NCBI RefSeq assembly: GCF_027596085.1
Contig: NW_026553801.1
Location: forward strand, 1-64,000
Length of the DNA stretch: 64,000 bases
DNA from: Anoplopoma fimbria
Lineage: Eukaryota > Chordata > Actinopteri > Perciformes > Anoplopomatidae
Reading direction: 5' to 3'
Positions 24,263-35,500 of the stretch are shown here, in pieces (the first letter of the stretch is position 1; every line of letters starts with the position of its first letter). A program made the translations under genes and the position numbers. A model generated the notes under the pieces. It saw nothing but the letters and a program-made list of their open reading frames with translations. It had not been told where the DNA came from and did no database searches.

Positions 24263-24286
24263 TAAGATAAGATAAGATAAGATAAT
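24228..24286. repeat. (TTA)n and (GATAA)n microsatellites
   Basis: About eleven TTA units to 24260, then five GATAA units. They continue into TCCTTTATTAGTCCCGCAGC, a common fish repeat phrase. Confidence 0.9.
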
Positions 24287-25067
24287 CCTTTATTAGTCCC
24301 GCAGCGGGGAAATTTGCAGGCTTACAGCAGCGTAGAGTAAAGTGCACACAAGAGACATAGTAGAAGAAGACAAGATAAAAATAAAAAATGAAAATAAAAA
24401 GTATTATAAATAAGCAATAAAAAACAGTAGAAAATCAACAATAATGAAATAATAAGACAATAAAAAAACAGTTTTAATATAATATTTACAGACAGAAAAA
24501 ACTATTTTAACTATTATTGCACAGTGTAATGTATTGCACAGGTTTAAATACACATGTTTTTATTGTCATGTGTCATGTGGTACTGCTGGGAGCAACTACA
24601 CAGTTGACATATATATGTGACTATATATATAAATATATTAACTATATATATAGATATATTCATATCTGCTTAAAGAAGAGATTGTTTTCTTTTGTTTTTT
24701 ATACCAAAAACTTTATATTTTACTGTTAATTATCAGGTTTGAGGGCTGAGGCCTGATTGGCATTTTAACCTATGGAAACTATGAATGGACACGTTTTTTC
24801 TATTTTTGGACCCGTCCGTGATTGGCTGGTTAAACTTGGACTGTACCATCTTCTGCCAAACTACAAACGTCTCTTACTGTTGGCGCTTTTCCTTCAAATA
24901 AAAAACACATCACATTTACTAATCATCTTAACATTATATATGTATTCACATTTAAATATCTTCTATTTAATATCTCACAATATAATATTTTTGGTTTGTC
25001 CCCACCCCCCTCCACGGGGAGAAGTGGTTCGTCCCGTGTCACTGGCAGCAGCAGAGGGAGGGTCAAC

Positions 25068-28000
25068 ATGGCGTCTGAGCAGGTTCGTTATGTCCAATAA
25101 TTGTTGTTTTTCTTGCATTTTACATCGCTTTTAGCTGCTTTTTTTTGCTTATAATGTAAATATACATTCTCCTGAGTAACCTTATGTAATGCATATTAAT
25201 ATTCTGCCTTTCATTGTGGGCCATACGTGTCATTAAAACCGACCTCTGCCTGGTTATTGTGGATAAAGCATGCTGTTTATGGTGGTGGTGACGTCATCCA
25301 GCTCCTGTAAAGAGCTGTAAGGCTGCATGGGGATGAGGCCAGAGGACTGTGTTTCTATGTGGCTGCAGGTTATTTATAGTTCCTGCACAGACAGACAGTC
25401 TATGGTCATTTAACTGAGATGCATTCCATTGCAGGGCAGAAATAGGAGCCTTAAAGTGTCACAATATGGATGCAAATGCAGATTAATGAGTCATTTCATG
25501 TGAGAAAGTTCCATGTTTAACAATTCTGATCAAGAAAAAGCATGCAAACAGTGTATTACAAGTATGTGTTCAATTACACTGTGATTATTAAGCTGCATTT
25601 TTTTGTTATTTTTTAGTTCCTAAACAGACAAAATGTCTTGGTTATTTAACTGAGATGCATTCCATTGCAGGGCACAAATAGGAGCCTTTTTTTGCCACAA
25701 TATGGATGTAAATGCAGATTAATGAGTCATTTCATGAAAGTTCCATGTTTAACAATTCTGACATTAAATCAGTGTATTACCACTATGTGTTCAATTACAC
25801 TGTGATTATTAAGGAGAGGAATGAAGTATAGAGGAGAATCTGATTTAAAATATCAGCTGTTATACTCCTTAAAACTAAGCTTATGTTAGGAAATGGTTCT
25901 TTTTGTAATTGTAGGTCAATTCTATAATTTTAAATTAATTATTTCACTTCATTTAAAGGGCCGGTGTGGAGGATTTAGCAGAAATGGAATATGACATTCA
26001 TAACTATGTTTTACTTGTATGTTGAACATTGGTGGTCAAACTGCCCATAGTGAATTTTTAAAACATAAACTACAAAATGTCTTGCATATTTATTTTATTA
26101 TTTATTTTCTTGCATTGCATTTTTTGGTTATTTTTTTGTTCCTGCACAGACAGACAGTCTAGGGTCATTTAACTGAGATGCATTCCATTGCAGGGCACAA
26201 ATAGGAGCCTCAAAGTGTCACAATATGGATGTAAATGCAGATTAATGAGTCATTTCATGTGAGAAAGTTCCATGTTTAACAATTCTGATCAAGAAAAAGC
26301 ATGCAAACAGTGTATTACAAGTATGTGTTCAATTACACTGTGATTATTGAGGAGAGGAATGAAGTATAGAGGGAGAATTTAATTTAAAAACTCCAGTCTT
26401 GGTTTGCTATAAAAAAAATAAGCCTATGTAGGGGAATTGTTTTTGTATTTGTTTTTGTATTTGTAGGCCAATTCTTTTATTTTAAAATGAATTCATTCGC
26501 TTTATTTAAAGGGCCAGTGTGGGGGATCTTAGCAGAAATGGAATATGATAATCATAATGTTTTAATTAGTTAACGACCACTTGAAACTAAAATGTTTTTA
26601 AAGTATACTAGAATATGGCTTTAGCATGTTTCTTCTATTACTTACCTTCTTGTGTGTGCATTGGATTTCTTAGTATAAACGCTAGATGTCGCTGACGTTC
26701 TGAACAGCTGCTTTACCTGCATTGATTAGTATTCAATTAAAACCTTTACCTCAGTTGATCAGGTAAACATGCAGGACCGAAAAGACTGTAGGGAGTGCTG
26801 AATATTTAAGAAACCTTTGGCACAGAAGTCAAGGGGGAAGTGTGTTTGCTTAATTTGCAAGGAACCCATTGCAGTGATGGAAGATTATAATGATAGAAGA
26901 AACTAGAAACACTGTTTTTTTACGCTGTATACGTCTCTGGTAGAGACCTGTCAATCACAGTAGCCTAAAGCATCCCCTGCTTTATGGTCTGTTTGACTCT
27001 AAATGGAGCATCATTTACTAAATGAACATCATGCTGTATTGAAGAAGACTTGAAACTAGAGATTGAGACCATAAACTCATGTTTACAATGTTTACTGAGG
27101 GAATAAATCAAGAGAGAAGTAGAGTCATTTTCTCATAGACTTCTATACAACCAGAGGAGTCGCCCCCTGATGGACAGGAGAGAGAATGCAGGTTTTTAGA
27201 AATGTCCTCATTGACGTTACTCGGCAGAACAGGAGATTGAGTTCTACGGAGCCACCGTCTGAACCTGATACTCTTAAAGTTTCGTCGGCCTTTTGTCCAA
27301 TACTTTTATTGCATGATTGTTCAACCTCTCTAGGGGTTCAGTCACTGATGAACCACACGTTTCACAGTAACTGAGGTTTGAGATCCTGACTAGAAAAAAA
27401 TAGAAGAGATTTTTTGTGTCATCATGCCTCAGAGACTGTTTTGCGTTCCAGGAGAGTTCCAACGGGCCGGTGAAGAAGTCCATGCGAGAGAAGGCCATAG
27501 AGAGACGTGGCATCAACAAGGAACACAACAGTAACTTCAAAGCTGGATATGTTCCCATAGAAGAAGAACGTCTCCATAAGACGGGGCTGAGAGGACGCAA
27601 GGGGAACATGGCTGTTTGCATCGTCGTCCTCCTCTTCATCCTCGCCTTAATCAACCTCATCGTGAGTTCTACAAATGCCCTCTTGATTACACAAAATCAT
27701 GGTGAAGAGTTGACACAGAATCATTGATTATTATGTGTTGAGGGATGTTTAGAAGTGTGTCTGTATGAGGTTCTCCTCCATAGTCAGTGTTTTACTACAG
27801 TATATTTAGAATATTTACACCTCTTTACCTTTATGACGGAGAACTGAAGCTGTTATCTATGCTCTCTACAAAGACACCAGACTACATTCACACAAACAGA
27901 GATTTAACCTCTCAGAACACAAGAGTTACTGCTCTACTGCTGCCTCCATCTGTTAGTTAGTTAAAATCACTGTTTTTGTGAATGGAGTGTGGTGTCTTTG

Positions 28001-30261
28001 AAGAGAGCAAAGATAATGTATTTTTCTGACATTAAAGGGTTAGTTCAGATTCACCACAGCCACACAAACTGTAAAATATAACATTCACCTCTCATCAAAT
28101 ATGAAAATCTATTAAAAAATGTATTTTGGGTGAGGTAAAATGACTATAATTGTCAATGGAGTCCTGTGGCTTTGAGGAGAACAAAGATGGATATAACTGT
28201 TTCAGTTCCCTCTCTTAAAGAGGTGAAAATATTCTAAATATAGCGTTCTCTTAAACTGATATTGATTCTTTTAGGAGTCTAAAATACGTCCACAGCAGAA
28301 CATTGATCTGCTCCGTGCTGGTTCTCCTGTCTGTTTCTACAAACTCCATCTACTGTAGTAAAACACTGACTGTGGAGAAGAACCTCATACAGACACACTG
28401 ATAAACATCCAAACTATCCCTTTTCAAAATCTGCAATAACTCCATCTTCTCTCAGATCACTCTGGTCATATGGACGGTGATCCGCATCGGTCCGAATGGC
28501 TGTGACAGTATGGAGTTCCATGAGTCCGGCCTGCTGCGCTTCAAACAGAAGGCGGACATGGGCATCGTTCACCCACTGCACAAGAGCACCATAGGGGGCC
28601 GCAAGGACCAGGACCTGGTGCTGGTCGGCAACAATAATCCAGTGAGAAACACTCCGAGGACACTGAAGGAAATTACATAATGTGTGCTCACTTTTTTTAA
28701 CTTTTCTCTTTTGTTTTATGTTTGTTTGTCCAGGTTGTGTTCCAGCAAGGCACCACTAAGCTGAGCGTGGAGAAGGACAAGACCTCGGTGGTCAGTGATG
28801 TTGGCATTACCTTCACGGACCCCCGAACACAGACCACGTTCTTCAGCACAGACTTTGAGAACCACGAGTTCCATTTGCCAAAAGGAGTCAAAGTTCTCAG
28901 TGTTAAGAAGGCTTCCACAGAACGGGTGTGTATGATGCTAATAAATGGGGGAAAAAAAACTGTGGTTATAAAGTGAGGTATTGTGTATAAAGTACTATCA
29001 GTACACAATAACACATAATGGTCAGGTAAAAATGTATAACTGCAGCATTAAAAAATTCCACAAGAACACACTGAACTTCATCAGTGTAAAATGAAGGAAG
29101 TTTAGACTTGAAATCTGGTTCTGGAGTTTCTTCAGAATAAATATCTGAATGTCTCAGAGTGGCCCAAATATCCAGAGAGACATGAAGTTTGCGGTTCAAC
29201 ATTCGGAAAGAATTTGAATTACAAAGCAGGTGTGCAGAGAGGTTGAGGACACTTTCTCGAAATAGTGACTTAGTATCAAAAAAACAATGAGAAACTATAT
29301 TGAAAAAAGACTTAGTATGATGACTTTGTATCTTAAAATAATGACTTTTAATCTCAAAAGAATGACTTAGAATTTCAAAATAAGAGAAACTTAAAAAATA
29401 AACTTTATTTAAACATAATAATAAAACTTTCTCAAAATAATGACTTGGTTTCTCATTATTTTGATGTGCTTTGTCATTATTTTGTGATACTAAGTCATTC
29501 ATTTCTCATTATAATGAATGACAGGATCTGATTTTCTCATTACAAGGTTAGGTTTTCTTCTTTTTTTTTTTCTTTAACAAATAAGTTTCAAAACAGGTGT
29601 TACCGTCTTTGTGTTTGACTGCTGTGTGCTTCCATTGAACTGTAACTATTGTCACTCACTAACTGATCTAGTTTCCTATATATTCATCTCCTTCCCAACA
29701 TCTCTCATCTGAAATGCTTAAATTATTGCTGCATTACTTTTAATGTCTTAGGGTTTAACATATCGCATGTCTCTGATTTTTAGATCACCAGCAGTGCATC
29801 ATCTGACCTGAACATTAAAGGGGACAGCAAGGCCATCATCCGTGGAAACGAGGGCGTCAACATCATGGGCCGAACCGTGGAGTTCAAGATGGGTGGAGGC
29901 ATCGAGCTCCGGGCCGTAAGTATTAAGATTACTCTCGTTAATGATTTGTGACGCTGCAATACCTCCAAATTGTGTCTTTCAAAATAAAGGTCTTTGCAAA
30001 CTCTTACATGAATACAATCCAAAGATGAGAGGACAAACGGGGTTATTTTGCTCTTTTCAGGAGAACAGCATCGTTCTCAACGGCTCGGTCATGTTCAACG
30101 CTTCACGCATCCCAAACTCTGCAGGTGACGTGTACTTCGACGAGGGCATGGAGAGGTACAAGCTCTGCATGTGTGCAGACGGGACTCTGTTCCGCGTTCA
30201 GGTCAAATATCCCAACATGGGCTGCCAGACCTCAGATAACCCGTGTGGAAAAGCTCACTAG
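25068..30261 (+). CDS. sgcb: sgcb, beta-sarcoglycan
   Basis: Six coding exons, phases all consistent: 25068-25082, 27452-27661, 28456-28641, 28734-28925, 29784-29915, 30061-30261. The protein is 311 aa (human 318). Exon 1 encodes only MASEQ, the counterpart of the human alanine-rich start, and joins ESSNGPVKKSMREKAIERR. The product is a type II membrane protein: basic cytoplasmic N-terminus, one membrane span at about residues 57-80, then the extracellular sarcoglycan domain (GPNGCDSMEFHESGLLRFKQ). N-glycosylation candidates lie at about 252 and 258, and a Cys cluster at 281, 283, 300 and 307. Beta-sarcoglycan is a core subunit of the sarcoglycan complex in the dystrophin-glycoprotein complex of muscle sarcolemma. 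No broken codons are seen. Introns 1, 2 and 4 carry repeats. Confidence 0.95.
25379..26600. repeat. Triplicated segment in sgcb intron 1
   Basis: Three copies of a roughly 220-bp block start near 25379, 25615 and 26138. Each carries GAGATGCATTCCATTGCAGG and ATTAATGAGTCATTTCATG and ends CAATTACACTGTGATTATT. Copies 2 and 3 are each followed by GGAGAGGAATGAAGTATAG and a TTTAAAGGGCC MITE end (25956 and 26509). The larger unit therefore repeats at about 0.53 kb. Confidence 0.85.
26769..26885 (+). pseudogene. BED-type zinc finger transposase relic, copy 2
   Basis: Same sequence block as 20890-21030 (ATGCAGGACCGAAAAGACTG, then TTTGCTTAATTTGCAAGGAAC). It has an internal deletion and lies in sgcb intron 1. 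It again precedes a copy of the CGTCTCTGGT repeat. The pairing suggests the relic travels as part of that repeat. Confidence 0.6.
26918..27191. repeat. Dispersed repeat right half in sgcb intron 1
   Basis: Near-identical to 21277-21575: GCATCCCCTGCTTTATGGTC, ATCATGCTGTATTGAAGAAG, GAGTCGCCCCCTGATGGACA. Differences are few, so the family spread fairly recently. Confidence 0.8.
27742..28420. mobile_element. DNA transposon with about 65-bp inverted repeats in sgcb intron 2
   Basis: The left end reads GGGATGTTTAGAAGTGTGTC and continues TGAGGTTCTCCTCCATAGTC. The right end is its inverse (GACTGTGGAGAAGAACCTCA, TACAGACACACTGATAAACATCC). The interior of about 550 bp has no transposase frame. It belongs to the common fish class with a CAGTGTTTTACTACAGTA core. 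Confidence 0.75.
29252..29520. repeat. Degenerate AATGACTTA repeat in sgcb intron 4
   Basis: Several loose copies of a 20-26 bp motif built on AATAATGACTT and TCTCATTATTT, in both orientations. Parts can pair with one another as a hairpin. An antisense open frame here is a by-product. Confidence 0.65.
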
Positions 30262-31188
30262 AGGCGCTGCTTTTTTTACATCACAAATTTGCGTGTATTA
30301 AAAAAAGATTCTGTAGGACATCAATGAACGATACCTCTGCAGTAAAACCCTCATATTCTGTATTCCTCATTTTGTTTTTGCCACAAACAGGAATTGTGTT
30401 ACAGATTGCCACTTGGCCAAAGATGTGAGCAAACAAGTGCAATATTTTTATTATTGCAGGTGTGCCAAACGTTATCTAAAAAATGCATAATGCCATGACA
30501 CTCCTAGATTCCTCATCAAACTGTGGTTTACTGCCTATTGATATCAATTAGAAGCTGCAGTATTTACTTTTTGCCTTACCGTCCAGTATTATTAATATAC
30601 AAACCTTGAAAAGGAGATTTTATTTGCTCATTTTTTTATTGTTGCTGGCAGCTTTGTTAGATTTTTCTGTTTATTATAAACACTACATGGTTATAAAGTT
30701 TATTTTTAATTACATTTAAGGATAAACTGTAAAACAAAAAAGATATTTTAAGATTCTTAGACCGTTTATCATGCACGTGCCAATGGATTTACAAGGGATG
30801 AAGAATATAATATATATGTAATATTCAAATTTTTACAGCTAAATAATACAGTATTGAATAACAGGAGGAGAGTTTGTGCACTAAGTTACACTACGGATTA
30901 ATTCTCCTTAAATGTTGATGAACGTCAGGAAAGTTTGAATCAGTAGTTTGGTTTGAAGCTTTTATTGAGTGGTTTGAATTTTGTGCAATATAGTAAAAAA
31001 AATATTTGAATTTAATTTTGCTTTGGATCGTTTTGTCTGTTTTTATAAATGTGCTGATGTTGAGAAAGAAGTTGTTCTCCGAGCGTAACAGACCTGATGA
31101 CCCGACTCCTACAAAATAAAGTTCACATACAACTAAACTAGACGGGTTTTGTGAATGAGATCAACTCAATGAAAATAACAGGATTGTT
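30262..31188 (+). other. sgcb 3' UTR and downstream
   Basis: AT-rich sequence after the sgcb stop, without coding features. It probably forms the 3' UTR up to the poly(A) signal at 31115. Confidence 0.55.
31115..31120 (+). promoter_or_regulatory. Candidate poly(A) signal of sgcb
   Basis: AATAAA about 850 bp past the stop codon. Another AATAAA lies within the duplicated segment at 31190-31310, so a longer 3' UTR is possible. Confidence 0.5.
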
Positions 31189-32115
31189 CAACATGTCATT
31201 GCTCTGTTTGTTTCAATAAATAAACGTGTTGCTACGTGAAACTTCTTCTCATTGGTTTCAGGAAAGGCCTCCAGTGTTTACATGGTCATCTACAAATATA
31301 AAAGAATGCAGTTTTACTATCTAAAAGTACTTGGTTATGTTTAAGTATCAAAAGTATAACTTGGTTATTTTTAGGAAACGAAAGTAGTACTTGATTTACT
31401 ATAGGTAACAAAAGTACTACTTGGTTATGTTTTGGTGACAAAAGTTTACTACAGTTATTTATAGGTAACAAAAGTACTTTGTAATGTTTAGGAAACTAAA
31501 GTAGTACTTGATTTACTATAGGTAACAAAAGTAGTACTTGGTTATGTACTACTTAGGTAGGTTTTGGAAACAAAAGTACTTTATATTTAGGGTACTAAAC
31601 AAAAGTAATACTTGGTTATAATTGGAAAACAAAACTTGTTTATGTTTACTTGGTTATGTTTGGCATTAAAAGTACTACTTGTTATGTTATGTTTATGTTT
31701 ATGCAACAAAAGTACTACTTGGTTATGTTTATGCAACAAAAGTACTACTTGGTTATGTTATGTTTAGGAAACAAAAGTAGTACTTGGTTATGTTTAGGCA
31801 CTAAATGTACTACTTGGTTTACTATAGGTAACAAAAGTACTAGTTAGTTCGGTTTTTGAAACAAAAGTACTTAAGTTTTGGCAACAAAAGTACTACTTTG
31901 TTATGTTTAGGCAACAAAAGTAGTACTTGGTTTACTATAGGTAACAAAAGTACTAGTTAGGTAGGTTTTGGAAACAAAATACTACTTGCTCAACATGTCA
32001 TTGCTCTGTTTGTTTCAATAAATAAAGGAGTTGCTACGTGAAACTTCTTATCATTGGTTTCAGGAAATACCTCCAGTGTTTACATGGTCATTTAAATCCA
32101 TAAAATAATAGTTTT
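31189..32115. repeat. Minisatellite bracketed by about 115-bp direct repeats
   Basis: 31189-31310 and 31990-32115 are near copies (CAACATGTCATTGCTCTGTT, then GTTGCTACGTGAAACTTCTT and CCTCCAGTGTTTACATGGTC). Between them, 31311-31989 is a variable array of units like AACAAAAGTACTACTTGGTT and ATGTTTAGG, about 25-45 bp each. Confidence 0.85.
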
Positions 32116-32259
32116 ATGATCACGGAGAATGTGGAGCCATAAACAGTCAGGATCAGAGTCACCTGACAGGGAGGGAGGGTAAAAAGTAAAACAATCACAG
32201 TGAGACATTAACTTCAACGTGTAAATGATTGAATGGGAAACAGAGCGACGTCTTTAGGG

Positions 32260-32398
32260 GTCGCTGCTCGTTTAGCTCGACGCAGCGAAACGCTCCTCAG
32301 ACTTTGATCAGAAACCGACGGAGACTGACGAGAGACACGGAGAGTCAAAAGACAGTCACAAGTTCTTTCTGTCAACTCGGCAAAGAGTGGACACACAG
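32260..32398 (+). promoter_or_regulatory. Promoter and non-coding first exon of lrrc66
   Basis: A CpG-bearing stretch (GTCGCTGCTCG, GCTCGACGCAGCGAAACGC) is followed by an exon-like segment ending CACACAG with a GTGAGT donor at 32399. The acceptor CTCTCAG at 32519 restores the exon with the start codon 14 bp later. The transcription start is not defined. Confidence 0.55.
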
Positions 32399-32533
32399 GT
32401 GAGTTTGATGTTTTTGTACTTTGATTACACAAAGATTGATGTAAAAACAGATGTTATTGTTTTCTTTGTGAGCGATTCTGTGATCTGTCATTGACCCGTC
32501 TGTCCGCCCATCCTCTCAGGACCCGGGGTTGTG

Positions 32534-35500
32534 ATGGCGGGGTCGCCGGGGTCGCTCCTGACCGCTCTGCTGCTCCTCGTCTCCTCCGGACTCCACCGCT
32601 CCTCCACCTGTCCGGACTCCTGCGCCTGTCAGACAGCTGCCCAGTTGAACTGCTCCTCCGCGGGTCTTTCCTCGGTACCCCGACTCATCCGGGACTCTGT
32701 TACCGAGCTGGACTTGTCTCATAATCACCTGGATTTCGTGACCTTCAACCGGCCGCTTCCTAACCTCAGGGGCGTTTGGTTGGGGAACAACGGCATCGAA
32801 CACTTGTCTCTCTGCGTGGAGAGACAACCGGGACGCCGCTACGTCACACGGAGACAGCTACGTGGCTCGGGGACTTGGAGAGGACGGGGGTGTGAATCAT
32901 GGGCCCCCACCCTGCAGCTGCTATCTGTGGAGAGGAATCAGCTACAGCAACTCCCAGAGGGTGAGTCACTGTGATAGCGTAATACATAAAACTGTCACAG
33001 CACATAAAGGGCAGTACATTTAAACTGGTAAAATCAAAAGTAAAAGTATTAATCTTTTTATTATTAAAATCATTATTATTCATGCGTTTAAATGTAAGAA
33101 GCACTATTTAAATTTGTCTAGAAAGTTTATTCTATAACAGTGCGTCATATTTTGGATGAGATTTATTTCAAACATGCAATAAATAATAACAAATCAAAAA
33201 AAGAATAACAAATAAAATCAACAAACATGTACAGAAAATTCTAAATTAACTAAATAATTTAGAAATAATATTATTTTGGAAAGGAGTTTTTTACAGATAC
33301 ACATGAATAATCATCTTAATATATAAAACTAAAAAGATAAAACGATCTGCGTCCACACGGGTGTTTCTGCATCGTTTTCGAAACTATTCACGTACACTGG
33401 GCATGATGGTTCCAAGGTGAACATGAAGTAGATTGGTTGCTTAGTTACAGAAAATACGACAGAGTATCATAGTACTCTTTAATAATAAAAGGTTGTGCTT
33501 TATACTAAAGGTCTTCCGCTCCAATCTTCCTCTATAAACTCAGACAAATTTTGCGGAAAAAAAGTTTTATTTTTTAAACTAAGTTACAACGCTGCAGGTT
33601 TTGCTCTATCTCTCTCTCACAAACATCAAATGTACCTTAAAATGAATTTCCATGAATTTTCATTTCCAGTTTTAGGACTCATTCTTGCTGCACTTTATGT
33701 TCAGTACAGTGTTCACAATGGTGCATAGTATCTCATAATGACCTATAGAACACCCAACATGCTCTGAGGCTAAATAGTTGTATGTAAAGTCTGGGTGTGT
33801 ACCCACAATAAACGTAGACTGTTCATCACTAAGGAGTATAACCAGGAGATAAACACACTTCTTGAAGTCCAACTTTGATGAAGTTGAACCCCTTAAAGGG
33901 CCAGTGTGTAGAATCTATTGCCAGATATAGAATATAATATACATAACTATGTTTTCTTTGTTGTATCATTACCTGAAACCATTAATCGTTGTGTGAGCCC
34001 TTCATATCTACATAGGGAGCAAGTGGGAGTTTGGCGTCTTTGATTATGTTGTTTTTTGGCAACCAGTGAACAGGAAGTGACCATATTTGGACTGAGGAGG
34101 AGTGACGTAGAGACGACGGAAACGTCTCTGGTGTCGACCTGTCAATCAGTGTGTAGCCCCGCCCTAAAGCATCCCCTGCTTTATGGTCTGTTTGACTCTA
34201 AATGGAGCATCATTTACTAAATGAACATCATGCTGTATTGAAGAAGACTTGAAACTAGAGATTGAGACCATAAACTCATGTTTACAATGTTTACTGAGGG
34301 AATAAATCAAGAGAGAAGTAGAGTCATTTTCTCATAGACTTCTATACAACCAGAGGAGTCGCCCCCTGATGGACAGGAGAGAGAATGCAGGTTCTGCATC
34401 GGATTCACTAGGCAGAACCAGAGGTTGGCGCCTGCTCTACAGAGAGCCTTTTCATTTTCCTAGTTATCTGAAGGCCACCTTAGTTCTTAAACACAAAAAG
34501 GAGAAGGGATATTGAGAGGGGTATACAGTTGGTTGCATTCTCAACCTCACCACAAGAGGCTACTAAATCCTACACAATGCTCCTTTAAAATAAAGCATTA
34601 TCTATCTACTCAGATGTCCATGAGTTTAAACTTTTCAGATTGTATCATCTAAATGATTCTCCCAGGCCTCAAAACTGAATATTTCCAATATTTCACTAAC
34701 AAAGGAAACATTAAGAGCAAGAAGAAGACTTTAACTTGGTGTAGCAGAACTTTTTTCGGGGGTTCTTTCTCTCCTTTTTACCATCTTGTGAATTTAATCA
34801 GTTAAATTACACATAAATAGCTTTTTTTTAATTATTGAGTATGTGTGGGTGGTTAAAAGATTATGCATCTGATAGTGAAGTTGCGGAGTCGGCACTATGC
34901 AGAGCTTTAACTGTCCTCTGTGGTGTTGGAAATGTTCTATGAGTCACACCTGTGAGGTATGTTGTTTACCGAGTTCTGCCTGAAAAGGTGGTCTGAGGTT
35001 TACTCAATGGTCCTGACGGTAGAATAAGTCTTTGAGCTGTGTTAACGTCCTTTCATTTGATTCTTAGATATAAACAAAAACCCCCTTGTTGTCGATATCT
35101 TTATCTTTTGTACTTTGCTCCGCTCAGAAATGATTTAACCTCCCAAGATAAAGACACTGTACACCCTTCAGTCACAGCTTTTATTGACATTCCAGTGGCT
35201 CAAATAAAGGTGTAAACACGCAGCACAACTTCTAAGATTCATGTTATTACGTAGAATTCCTGCAGCTGGATTGAACATGTGTGTTGTTTCAGAGGGAATG
35301 CATTCACTGTGGTGCTTTTCGTGTGTGTGGACAGCCCATTTATTTAGCAGGAGCTGACAGTCATGGACTTCTTTCCTGTTTGGTATTCAGCTCACAGAGC
35401 CTCTCTAACGAAGCTCAGACCCACAGTGCTCTACTTCAGCCCGGCGGTCTCAGGGAGATTGTCTCGGGCTGCTGAAGAAGAGCTTTCACAGAGAAAAAAA

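Larger units (their letters stand above)
22720..25067. other. Head-to-head spacer between spata18 and sgcb
   Basis: Holds the 5' flank of both genes. A CpG-bearing stretch near 22740-22910 lies next to the spata18 start, and a C/G-richer one at 25000-25070 lies next to the sgcb start. The middle is filled by microsatellites, a Tc1-like MITE inside a duplicated segment, and an L2-like LINE tail, each listed separately. No other gene is seen. Confidence 0.7.

Noticed and set aside
28966..29502. 178-codon open frame on the minus strand
   Set aside because: It is a translation of the AATGACTTA repeat in sgcb intron 4.
31311..31989. Regular short repeats resembling a CRISPR array
   Set aside because: Unit lengths vary, there are no distinct spacers, and the genome is vertebrate. 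It is a minisatellite.
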